Assembly (NCBI GenBank): GCA_022695795.1
Contig: MU404058.1
Location: 851,868 to 915,867, forward strand
Reading direction: 5' to 3'
DNA: 64,000 nucleotides
Origin: Biscogniauxia marginata
Lineage: Eukaryota > Ascomycota > Sordariomycetes > Xylariales > Xylariaceae
Shown: positions 50,456-60,350 of the stretch, piece by piece
How positions within the stretch are numbered: position 1 is the stretch's first letter
How the letters are laid out: every line of letters starts with the position of its first letter
Notes under the pieces: model-generated
Database searches by the model: none
What the model was told of the DNA's origin: nothing
Seen by the model: only the letters and a program-made list of their open reading frames with translations
Made by a program: the position numbers and the translations under genes

Positions 50456-50479
50456 ACGAGGCCCTTATAAGGGCCTCGT
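50456..50479. repeat. Perfect 24 bp palindrome
   Basis: ACGAGGCCCTTA followed at once by its reverse complement, with no spacer. Located 117 bases after the TAA of the preceding gene, so it could act as a hairpin in its 3' UTR. Confidence 0.85.
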
Positions 50480-50644
50480 TCGCCGCGCGTCCGACGCGAG
50501 GGATTTTCCTCGTTACCTCACTTTTCCACCTCCCACGAAGGGGGTGGTTTTTAGTCGTGGTCGGAGGTTTTTTATCCCACCCACCGTCCCCCGGTAGTGC
50601 CTTTAGGGCTGGAAAGATAGAGAGGTGGATTGCGTTAGGGTTAT

Positions 50645-50645
<1 letters not shown>

Positions 50646-50697
<52 letters not shown>
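50646..50697. repeat. 52 bp poly-T tract (poly-A on minus strand)
   Basis: Uninterrupted T run; length may be affected by assembly. On the minus strand it is a poly-A run about 70 bases after the stop of the exon-like sequence at 50767. Confidence 0.9.
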
Positions 50698-50702
<5 letters not shown>

Positions 50703-50766
50703 TTTTTGGGTTGCGGGTTGGTGGTGGCGGGGAACGACAGCGCACCGCCAGGCCTCGAAAAGAGGC

Positions 50767-51091
50767 TCATGCTCCCCCAATACATGCGTTTAAACCTACT
50801 CCTATGTAACCCTGTGAAGTGAAATAGAAAGTTGAGTAGGTTAGCTTCACCAGGCTATTAAGTTCGCACTAATTAGCTTGGCGATATGCTGCTTACCCGC
50901 GGACTTACCTTATTAGGGTCCTGGTGGTTATTTAATTGGATCTCGATTAAATAAAGTAATGCGGCTCTGGCAGTTTCTCCACCTGCGAAAAGCCAAAATG
51001 CTATTTTGAACATCATCTCGGACTTAAGTACATTTCTTATAAACGACGTTCTAGAAATTAATATCACTAAGATTGTCCTACGGAGGGACAC
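50767..51091 (-). pseudogene. Possible exon pair of a relic gene
   Basis: On the minus strand an exon-like stretch 51091-50909 (LKSEMMFKIAFWLFAGGETA, then ALLYLIEIQLNNHQDPNK) follows a TTTACAG acceptor and is joined to 50811-50767 (GYIGVGLNACIGGA, TGA) by a 97 bp intron with canonical GTAAGT donor, GCTAAC branch and TTCACAG acceptor, phase 0. No start exon is found upstream. The hydrophobic stretch could be a membrane segment. Family not recognised. The poly-A tract follows on the same strand. Confidence 0.35.
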
Positions 51092-51650
51092 CTGTAAACG
51101 CTGCTAAGGCTAGTTGGTCATAAGCTAGACTGTGATACTGTTGGATTTAATGATACTAACGTGCATAGAATAAGTAATGCCCTAAGCAGGTAGATTATGT
51201 ATAAATAAGGGTTAATCACCTTTGCCTAAAGGTTAACCTAGGGCAGTTCAAAAATGAACGGCTAACTCGATGTTTCTAAACTCCTTATATACGTAGTGTA
51301 TAATCTCGAAGACGACGTATTCACCCCAAGGGAGATCGTTCATAGACGTTACCATGCAAATTAGTAGGTACAGGTATTTAAGTAATCTCATAATGACTAG
51401 GTACCTAATAAACTAATTGTGCGTAATCCCCAGGAACAAACATGATTCCGCTAACGTTAAATATAGATCTCACATAGTCGGCTTTCTCGCCATGGTCCAC
51501 AGCGCGGCGCATTTTCTCTAATAGTTCATGGCATTTTTACGGCCTAAACACGATCTCTGGGGTGGCATAAAGATGGTGGACTTAACTCCACATTAACTAC
51601 GGTTAACCATAGCGGCGAAATGGAAAAAACGATTTATAAGTCACCATATT
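51092..51650. other. Intergenic, no gene seen
   Basis: Normal composition passing into the AT-rich block at about 51650. No feature recognised. Confidence 0.5.
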
Positions 51651-51778
51651 CACTAAAACAGTTTAACAGCCACAATATATATATTTAACAAGTAAAAAAT
51701 TATATAATATAAAATATTATGTGTTTAATTACTCGAGATTTTTTTATATTAATATCATTTAATTTTATATAATGTTAT

Positions 51779-52235
51779 ATTTATTTTATTATTATATAAG
51801 TAACTAAATAAAACAAGCTTATAAATAAAATGGTTTTTTATATAAAATCGACTTTTTCGAAAATTCATAACTTTACATATAAAGATCGGAAAAATCTTAA
51901 ACTTTTTTTTAGTTATATAACTATATAGTTTAATTAAAATAAAATTCAAAAAAAATAATATTAAAAGACATAAAAAGAAAACGCGTAAAAACTAAAATTA
52001 TAATAAAACGTATAAACCTTTTTACGTATTTCTTTATATATTTTACTTTTTATTTTTTTGAATTTTATTTTAGTTAAATTATATAATTATATAACTAGAA
52101 AAAAAGGTCCGAGATTTTTCCGATCTTTACGCGTAAAGTTATGAATTTTTGAAAAAAAATCGATTTTATATAAAAAACCATTTTGTTCGCGAGCTTGTTT
52201 TGTCTCCTCGCTTATGTGATACGTTATATATTAAA
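51779..52235. mobile_element. Fold-back MITE-like element, copy A
   Basis: Two inverted arms of about 190 bp, recognisable by ATATAAAATCGACTTTTTCG against its inverse near 52155-52180, and AAACAAGCTTATAAA against the inverse near 52190. The centre contains GAAAACGCGTAAAAACTAAA. Copy B at 56090 shares arms and centre. No coding capacity. Confidence 0.72.
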
Positions 52236-52327
52236 TAAAAAAAATGTAATAAATTATTAATAAAAAGCTTAACTTTAAAGCTTTATTAAAGTTTTTTATA
52301 TAAATTTAAATTTTTATTTTATTATAT

Positions 52328-54895
52328 AACGTATTATATAAACAAGTAAATAAAACAAGCTCGTAAATGAAATTTTATAATTAATATACTTTTAATTATT
52401 AAAAATTATTTACGTTATATTGAAATTAATTAATAATTATTATTATTCGAATCGTTTTATTTAGCTTTATACTTTAAAAACCGAATACTTTTTATATTAA
52501 ATATTCGGGTTTTTAAAGCGTAATTTATATTATTTAACTAAAAATTAATATATTTTTTATTTTTTATTATTTTTTAAATTCTTTTATATTAATTAACTTA
52601 ATTTAATAATTAAAAATATTATTTAAAACTCGAATTAGTCGTATTATTATTTATAAATAATATTATATTATAATAACGATTTAAAAATATTTTTACGTGA
52701 TTAATCGTTATATTAAATTTTTAAAAACTTATATTTTATAAAAAAGTTATAATTATTTGACGTATTATTAATTTAAATAATTAAATTTTTTTTTTTCGTT
52801 TTTATTACGTTATCGAGATAATAAATATTTTATTACGCGATTATAACGCGAGACGTATTAAATAAAATTAAACCTTTAATTTTATATAGCGATAAAAAAC
52901 TTTTTAAATATATTTAAATAAATAAATCGATTATTAAAAAGCTTTTTACGAAAACTTAAATATATACCGAAAATAATATAAATTAATACGTAATACGATT
53001 ATAAAACATAATATTTAAATATATTGTTACAAATCGACTCTGTTGGAAGGAGCCTTAACAAGGATGTCGGAACAAGGACTAAGAATGTGTGAAATTGTGG
53101 GGACAGAACACATTCTATGTAACGTCACGTGATGTTAAATCTGTGTTAGTTTGTTGACTAGGATAGACTTAACATAGTGAATCTAAGTTGGTCTCAAGAT
53201 TTATCTAGATCCAAAGGTATTTAACATACTAGACGGAAAGAATGTGTATTAGGGAGAATGAGTATAAGAAGGATGGGATTCCTTATGTATTTGATTTTTT
53301 ATTCTCTAGCTATTAATTTAAGACTATAGTCACTCTTTGATACTATAGTGAGAGTACCTTGAAACCTCTTTAACGAACAAAACATTTTAAATCACTTGAA
53401 CTAATCTTAATCTACTATTACCTTTAAATCAAGAAAACCTAGTACGTACTCACCTGTGAAGTCAGTTAACTAGGAACACACAGGGAGGTTCGTCACATAT
53501 ATATATAATTTTAACGAGATAAAATTTATAATCGAAATAATTATTAAAATTAATATAATAATAATAAGTATAAAACAACGTAAATAATTATAATAAGCTT
53601 AATAAAATAATCGAGAATAAGTTATAATTATTTTTTATTATTATATATTATTTTAATTAAAAAATATTTCGTTTCGTAATATTATAATAACTTATTACTA
53701 TTAAAAAGTAAAATTATAATATTAAATAATAATTAAATTATAAATAAATTTAATATAAACTTTATAAAACATTTTTATAAATATATAAAAAAGAAAATAA
53801 AAAAATTATATGTTTTTTAATTTTAAATAATCACGAAAATTATTATTTTTATTAACTTTAAAAACTATTACTATAAAAAATATCGTTATACTTTATATAT
53901 TTAATTATTTATTATATAAGTTTTAACTTTTTAATTTCGTATATTTTAATATTTTAAAATAAATATATAATAATTATTTATAAAGTTTAATAAACCGTTA
54001 TTATATTTACATTATATAAATTTTTTTATTATTATAATAACTATTTCGAATATATAAATTAATTTTTTTAATTTAAAAAAAGTTATTATTATATTACTTT
54101 TTATATAAAAAACGTATATACCTTTTTTCGACCTCGATATAAATTAAGTGTTTTAAAAAGCTAAAACATTTATAATAACTTGTAAAATATCTTTATAATT
54201 TAATTATATTATAAATAAAGTTAAAAAGTATTAAAAAAGTTTTCTTATAAACATTATAAATACTTATAATTAACTTATAAAATGTTTTTATTATGAGATA
54301 AAATTATTTATTTTCGAGAAATAAATTACATTTTTAATAAGCAATATAAAACTAAAAATAAATAATTATAAATAAGAAAATTACTTAATATAAAAAAATA
54401 ACTTTATAAATTAAAAAATAATATTATAATTAATAATAAAAAAGAAGGTTTCGAAAAAGAATAATAACTAAGTAAAAACGATATAATATATATAATTAAT
54501 TTAATTATAATATATTTATTTACATAGCAAATAAAAATATATTTAATAATATAATATTTATATAATAAATAAAAAAATTTAGTAATTTAAATTTCGAGAA
54601 ATTATAATTAATTTTATTTGTTATTTATTATTTATTTTAATTTTAAAAGGCTTTAACTTAAAAAATATAATAAACTAAATAATATAAATCACGCTTAAAA
54701 AAACTAAATACTTAATATAAAAAAGTATTCGGTTTTTAAAATATAAAGTTAAATAAAACGGTTCGAATAATAATAATTATTAATTAATTTCGATGCGGCG
54801 TAAATAATTTTTAATAATTAAAAATATAATAACTATAAAATTTCGTTTGTAAGCTCATTTTATTTACTCGTTTATGTAATACGTTAATATAATTA
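52328..54895. mobile_element. TIR DNA transposon, copy A (interrupted by solo LTR)
   Basis: Left end AACGTATTATATAAACAAGT and right end its inverse (ACGTT at 54891-54895) form long inverted repeats of roughly 200 bp, including CTTTAAAAACCGAATAC on the left and GTATTCGGTTTTTAAA near 54726 on the right. The internal part is RIP-degraded, so no transposase can be read. A solo LTR (53025-53497) splits it; sequence on both sides of the LTR is contiguous in copy B. Superfamily not determinable. Confidence 0.68.
53025..53497 (-). mobile_element. Solo LTR of a retrotransposon
   Basis: 473 bp, starting TGTTAC and ending GTCACA on the plus strand; on the minus strand it begins TGTGACGAACCTCCCTGTG, a start often seen in fungal Gypsy-type LTRs. 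Flanked by TATAT on both sides, a possible 5 bp target duplication, though the context is AT-rich. Composition is near normal while all surrounding DNA is RIP-degraded, so it inserted later or escaped mutation. A degraded relative lies at 35035-35560. Confidence 0.8.
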
Positions 54896-55070
54896 TTGTA
54901 TGTTTTATTACTTTATATTATAAATACTTATAAATTCTTTAATTTTTCGAAGTTTTTATATTTTTTAAAAAGGTGAAATAAAATTATATATAACATATTA
55001 TATAAATAAATAAGTTATATAAACAAATAAACTAGTTTTTAGAACTTTTATAATTTTAATTATTATTATT

Positions 55071-56622
55071 TAATGTATTATATAAGCTTATAAACGAAAT
55101 TTTATAATTATTATATTTTAACTATTAAAATTATTTACATCGTATTAAAATTAATTAATAATAATTATTATTTAAACCGTCTTATTTAGCTTTATACTTT
55201 AAAAACCGAATATCTTTTTTATATTAAGTATTTAGTTTTTAAAGCGTAATTTATATTATTTAATTAAAGATTAATATGTTTATTATTATTTTTAAAACGT
55301 ATAAAATTAAAACTATATTTTTTAATTTTAATTTTATTAATTAATTTAATTTAATAACTAATCATATTATTTAAAATTCGGATTAATTATATTATTACTT
55401 ATTTAAATATTAAATATTATAAATTATCGAAATTTTATAATATATTTATATAATTAATTATTATATTAAATTTTTAAAGATTTATATTTTATAAAAAAAT
55501 GATTATTTAATATATTATTAATTTAAATAATCGATTATTTCCTTTTTGTTTTTATTATATTACTGAGATAATAAATATTTTATTACGTAATTACAATATA
55601 AAACACATTAAATAAAATTCAACTTTTAATTTTATATAGCGATAAAAAACCTTTTAAACGTGTTAAAATAAATAAATAAAAAGCTTTTTATAAAAATCTA
55701 AATATATATCGAGAATAATATAAATTTATATATATATATATAATTTTAACGAAATAAGATTTATAATTAAAATAATAATTAAAATTAATATAATAATAAT
55801 AAATATAAAACGATATAAATAAATATAATAAATTATTACAAGAATTAACCACGGGGTGGCTACTATATATAACAGGATTAAAGCCTTGGATTTTACTTTT
55901 ATAAATGAAATCGCTGACTTTTTAAGGTTATTAACACAATAGTTATAAAGCACCGTTATAATATAAATTTAATAAAATAATTAAAAATAAGTTATAATTA
56001 TTTAAATTATAAATATTATTAATTCCATTTTATTTTATAATATTATAATAACTTATTATTATTAAAAGTAAAATTACGATATTAAATAATAACATGTCTT
56101 ATAAGCAAATAAGCCATATAAATAAATAAGCCACTTAATTTTTTATATAAAATCGACTTTTTTTTTAAAAAATTCATAACTTTACCCGTAAAAATTGTAA
56201 AAATCTCGGATTTTTCGTTTTAGTTATATAATTTTAAGGTTTAACTAAAAGTAAAATCGAAAAAATTAATTTAAAAAAACTTGAAAAGAAAACGCGTAAA
56301 AACTAAAATTAAAATAAAACATATAAACCTTTTTATATATTTCTTTATATATTTTACTTTTAATTTTTTTTAATTTTTTTAATTAAACCTTATAATTATA
56401 CAACTAAAAAAAAGGTTCGAGATTTTTATAATTTTTATATATAAAGTTATAAATTTTTAAAAAAGTCGATTTTATATAAGAAATTAAGTGACTTACTTAT
56501 TTATATAGTTTACTTACTTATAAGACACGTTATTATTTAAATAATTTTTAATAATTAAAAATTTAATAATTATAAAAATAAATTAACTTGTTTATATAAC
56601 TCACTTGTTTATATAGTACGTT
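55071..56622. mobile_element. TIR DNA transposon, copy B (internally deleted, interrupted by MITE)
   Basis: Left end AATGTATTATATAAGCTTAT and the following CTTTAAAAACCGAATATC match copy A; the right end (AGTACGTT at 56615-56622) is the inverse of the left. It lacks much of copy A's interior, contains the normal-composition stretch at 55850-55965 and the fold-back element at 56090-56533. Internal sequence matches copy A on both sides of the solo LTR position. Confidence 0.62.
56090..56533. mobile_element. Fold-back MITE-like element, copy B
   Basis: Ends TAACATGTCTTATAAG and the inverse CTTATAAGACACGTTA. Arms and centre (GAAAACGCGTAAAAACTAAA) match copy A at 51779-52235. Inserted within TIR transposon copy B. 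Confidence 0.72.
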
Positions 56623-56690
56623 AATTTTAATTTTGAAATATTAAATATTAAATTATTTATAATATAATAAATAAATTAAGCCATGGTGAC

Positions 56691-57037
56691 TCGTAATCCA
56701 CCAGTTATAAGGTGCGAAGGGCAGGGACCTCGAGAACCGAAAATAAAGTCAAAATTGACGATAAAGAAAGCACTTAGGGTGCGCTGACTAGCCTAATACA
56801 CACGTAAACCAGCACACAGGCAGACTAGCTGCCGAGTGGCCGCTGGCCGCTGGCCGCACTAACATATATTGGCTCGACCCGTGACAGGAAGCTTTTACAT
56901 ATGACTGCCCAGTGATTCCCTAACCTACACGAGATGCTGTGGCCGAGCGCCGGCCGCCTGTTGCAGACCTGCAAGTAAGGAGTGGTGGGGTGCTGGGGAC
57001 ACGGTCCTCCAACGTCGACCCGGCCTACGTTCCACTT
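56691..57037. other. Boundary DNA with short GGCCGCT tandem repeat
   Basis: Composition returns to normal. A GGCCGCT unit is repeated about three times near 56838-56857. The coiled-coil frame on the minus strand stays open here to 56825 beyond the TAG at 57038, but the sequence no longer looks clearly coding. Confidence 0.5.
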
Positions 57038-58684
57038 CTAGCCGTTGTCGATCATGGACTCGAAGCAGTACCACTGATCCTTGACGGCACTGGTGGCAAA
57101 ATTGATCCAATTACCTTGAGCCCGATTCTCCCTCGTAGCTAAGAACAGATCTAACGTCGCTCCCAGTTGAGACAGGTCGGATCCCGACCCGACATCGGGA
57201 TGATACAGAAAGAGGAAAGCGGAGAACGCTCGGATGTGATCCTGCCAACGGTCCTATTCTTCATCCTCTACCGGCGCCTCTGGGCCGCTCCTGCGCCTCT
57301 TGCGAGCTCCGGGCCGTAGCTTATCAACCCGGTCGTTTAAGATGGCAATCTCTTGGTCGCGCTGTCGTAGTACTTCCTCAAGCGACTCGATTTGTGCCTG
57401 CATCTCAGACGCCGATGTGACCTGCGTCGAGGATAATTCGGCCATTTGTCTGTTCAAATCAGCGATCGTCTTATCACGCTCGTCTATCAGCTTAGTCTGC
57501 TCAGCGACTTCCAGCTCGATAGACTAGAGCCGATTCTCCGTACGAGTCGCTGTATCTCGCAGCCTGCTTCGTTGATATTCTACCAACTGGACCTCCCGCT
57601 TCCGATTCGCCAGCTCCCTCTCCCGCGACGCAAGTTCTTCCTGCATATTAGAGACATATCTACGAGCCGAGGCGAGCTGCTGCAAAAGTGCATCCCTGTC
57701 GTCAGCCCGTTTGTTAGCTTCAAGGAGCTGGCGCTCAAAATCGACACACTTCGTCTTGTATTCGTCGACGCTGCGTTGCGCTTCGTCTTTTTGGTCAGAT
57801 AGCTCTCTGACCTGTGCAGATAACGAAACATTCTTTTCCTGCAGCTGTTCGCCATTAGCAGACAGGTTGCCTACCTGTGCGGACAAGGAAGCCTTCTCTC
57901 CTCGGAGCTACTCGACAATGGTAGACAGCCCACTCTTGTCGGTAGATAGGTCAAACCTTTCCTTGCCGAGCTTCTTGACCCTTTCCAACAGATTGGACTT
58001 GTCTTTTCTATACATCTCGTTCTCTGCAAAGAGCAGACTCATGTCCGTATCCAGCCGCCCGACGTCGGCTTCTAACCGGGAGTTATCATTTCTGAGCCGC
58101 TCGGTCTCGGCAGAGAGCAAGTTATTATCTCTCTCTAGCTGTTCGGTTCGGGTTGACAGCTGAGACTTTTCATTCGTCAGCTGGTCGACTTGGTTGCTGA
58201 ACCAAGCCATTTCTCTCTTAACCGCTGCCGAAGTCTCGGTGGCCAGCCTCGCGCTCTCCAGGGCTCCTTGGAGCTCGGTGACCTGTTGGTCCTTTTGTTC
58301 CTTGACGGCCGAAGCGAGTTCGGCTAGCTGCTGCGTCAGGCCCGAGTGCTCTCGCATATCGAGAGCAGCACGGTCCCGTTGCAGAGCCTTAGAACTTTTG
58401 TTATTCTCGACCAACAAAGCCTGCACCTTTCCTTTCTCCACTGACAGGTCCTTCTCGTGACGGGCAAGGTCGGCGGCCTTGTCATCCAATCTTCGCTGCG
58501 CTTCTTGAAAGCGAGTGTGTTCGGATTTCAAGTCCCCTTCCACGCGCCGCACTTGGTGCATTATGACCTCGAAGCATGCGACCTTTTCTCGCAAACCAGA
58601 TGCCGAATTGCCTACGAAATCAGCAAAGGCTCGCATACTAGCCGCCAGGTTGGCCGACTCATCGGTGAAACTTTGAGACGACAT
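57038..58684 (-). pseudogene. Second coiled-coil protein, three internal TAG codons
   Basis: ATG 58684 opens one frame of 548 codons to TAG at 57038-57040, with further TAGs at 57908-57910, 57524-57526 and 57254-57256 (codons 259, 387, 477) and no TAA or TGA. Residues 1-75 hold a short globular start (FADFVGNSASGLREKVACF). Residues 75-460 are coiled coil (LERDNNLLSAETERLRNDNS, LSAQVRELSDQKDEAQRSVD) and end with a basic patch ARKRRRSGPEAP. After the third TAG a globular C-terminus follows: HIRAFSAFLFLYHPDVGSGS, LDLFLATRENRAQGNWINFA, DQWYCFESMIDNG. Domain order parallels the 40-42 kb coiled-coil gene, though I see no clear residue identity. Each TAG is one step from CAG. Likely a decayed gene unless TAG is read through. 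Family unknown. Confidence 0.65.
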
Positions 58685-58929
58685 GATGGAAAATAACTAT
58701 ATTTTTAGATATTGGATTTCTAGTTAATATACACATGGGTGAGGCCAATCGCGCGAAGAGAGAGAAGAGAGGGTAGAAAGGCAGAGAAGCAGAGAAGAAG
58801 AGAAGAAGAGACTAATACAGAGAGAAGTCAAAGACAAGAGCCCTGATGTCATGGTTAGTTGCCTAATTTCAATATAACTGGAAGAAGAAGAAAAAGGAAG
58901 GCGCGTCAGGACACTTTGGAATTAGGTAT
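58685..58929. other. Purine-rich spacer
   Basis: GAGA/AGAAG-rich DNA upstream of the coiled-coil gene (58755-58815). No gene. Confidence 0.5.
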
Positions 58930-59022
58930 GTAGATTACCTAACTACAATAGTTCCAGTAATACAGATTGCAGAGAGAGCCAAGATTCGGGTAGCTAAGGG
59001 CACCATGACCATCGTGGAATTC
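58930..59022 (+). pseudogene. Fragment of the two-part protein gene
   Basis: Reads YLTTIVPVIQIAERAKIRVA then KGTMTIVEF on the plus strand, matching the 48 kb gene across its two stop codons (there: stop-IGD-stop-AKVRVAKGAMTIVEF). Differences fall mainly at third positions, and ATGACCATCGTGGAATTC is identical. Homology ends abruptly after the Phe codon, 19 bases before the end of the opposite-strand gene. It shows that the upstream sequence is coding in this family. Confidence 0.7.
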
Positions 59023-59040
59023 CCTTGCAAAAAGAGGCAT

Positions 59041-59308
59041 TTACCCTACTTCGGCTGCGTCCACGCCCTCCTCCGCACGGCCCTTCTCCCAGTAATCGTC
59101 CATCTCATCGTCCAGAATTCTTCGAAGGGACTTCTTTTCCTCGGCTGTGAGGACATTACCTGGCTTCTTCCGGAGGCTTGCCCGGCTATTCTCGTCAAGG
59201 GGATCGCACGGAGCCGTACGACCAGAATCGTTGGTGCGGCCGGAAGTAGTGCCGCCTTGAGCGGCACCACGACCGTCGCTGACGGGCAAAGCACTACCCG
59301 CAGTGTTT

Positions 59309-59343
<35 letters not shown>

Positions 59344-60090
59344 ATTGTTGTTGTTAGGGTTTCTCCTGATAACTGGAGGGGGGGGGGGTCCCGTGACCGA
59401 GAGGGGTGTCTCGACCATGGCGCGATTGATGCGGCGACGGTGAGATTGGTAGTAAATATTCGCCGCCTTGATCCGGTTCCTTATGCTTTCCTCATCGTCG
59501 GCCATGCCGCTCGTGGGAGGCCCTCGTATCTGGACCTGACTGTCGCTATGAGGGTTGTTGACATTATACACATCGATGATTCGTGATCCTTGGCGCACCA
59601 AAGCCACATCCGAATTTTGAATAAGTTGGAAGGGCTCATGGCGCACTAAAGACGTATCCGAATTTTGAACAAGTTGGGAGGGCTCGTGGCGAGGTCGCTT
59701 GGCTAGAGTCGGAGACTGGTCATCGTTGTCGTCTGGAACAGTAGACGATGCCATCTCCGACAGGCCCCGCTTCCTGCCGGTATTCTGCTGCTGTTGCTAC
59801 TGTTGCTGCTGCTGCTGCTGCTTGCTCTGCTGCTCCAGCTGCTCTTTTTGCTGTTGTTTCTTGGCATTCTTATTCCTCTTTTTCTCTTTATTCCTCTTTT
59901 TCTCTTTATTCCTCTTTTTCTCTTTATTCCTCTTTTTCTCTTTATTCCTCTTTTTCTTTTCTTTGTTCCTCTTTTTCTCCTTGTTTCTCTTCTTCTCCTT
60001 GTTCCTCTTCTTCTCCTTGTTTCTCTTCTTCTCCTCCTTCGCCTTCTGTCTCCCCTTGCCCTCTTCGAGGCGCTTGTTCAGCACCGGCAT
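59041..60090 (-). pseudogene. Low-complexity basic/Ser-rich protein, TAG within polyglutamine
   Basis: ATG 60090 to TAA 59041 is one frame of 350 codons with TAG at 59797-59799 (codon 98). It opens with about ten EKKRNK hexapeptide repeats, then a Gln tract; the TAG sits inside that tract with Gln codons on both sides. Afterwards come MASSTVPDDNDDQSPTLAKR, two copies of an E-P-x-QL-x-QNSD-x-x-LVR repeat, then GPPPPP, Asn and Ser runs, and the acidic end TAEEKKSLRRILDDEMDDYW shared with the 45.7 kb protein. A restart at ATG 59754 would give 237 aa. Probably nuclear from its basic clusters; function unknown. Confidence 0.65.
59870..60045. repeat. 18 bp tandem repeat coding EKKRNK
   Basis: TTCCTCTTTTTCTCTTTA-type unit in about nine to ten copies, drifting in the last ones, inside the basic protein gene. 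Confidence 0.88.
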
Positions 60091-60350
60091 GACGATAGAT
60101 AGTGGTAATGGTAGTGGTAGTAGTTGTTGTTGTGATGGTGGGGGCGGCGGTGGTGGTGATGACTTGATAAAAAGTTATTGTTTGGAAAAAGTCTGGTGAA
60201 GGTACTTAGGTACTTGCAGTTTGTTTGCGCTTATGTTTATAGGGTGGTAATAACGAACCCACCTTTTGTCGTCTTCAAGTATGTTAAGGTCAAATGATAC
60301 ATTAACTCAGGAATGGCCTTGATAGTCGGTTTTCAATGCTCACGCTGGAA
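60091..60350. other. Spacer between two leftward cluster genes
   Basis: GGTGGT/AGTAGT-rich sequence near 60105-60160, probably 5' UTR of the 59-60 kb gene. No gene. Confidence 0.5.

Larger units (their letters stand above)
50340..50766. other. Intergenic with palindrome and poly-T tract
   Basis: Holds a 24 bp perfect palindrome and a 52 bp T run (separate entries). Frames here are poly-Lys/poly-Phe artefacts of the T run. Confidence 0.6.
51651..56690. repeat. AT-rich block of nested, RIP-degraded transposons
   Basis: Five kilobases of strongly A/T DNA. Comparison within the block resolves two fold-back elements, two copies of a terminal-inverted-repeat element and one much less mutated solo LTR inserted in one of them (separate entries). 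A 115 bp stretch of normal composition (about 55850-55965) interrupts the second copy. Confidence 0.85.

Noticed and set aside
50361..50793. Poly-Lys and poly-Phe frames
   Set aside because: Generated by the 52 bp homopolymer.
55726..55953. 75-codon minus-strand frame in the AT block
   Set aside because: Ile/Tyr-rich product of A/T-saturated sequence partly overlapping the normal-composition island.
40238..60090. Reassignment of UAG to glutamine in the cluster
   Set aside because: Not established: a TGA also interrupts one cluster gene and another the HET gene, core genes such as the nuclease and urc4 end in TAG normally, and simple C-to-T decay explains all cases. Kept only as an alternative.
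59699..60199. Phe/Leu/Cys-rich plus-strand frames resembling membrane proteins
   Set aside because: Antisense of the EKKRNK repeat and Gln tract.
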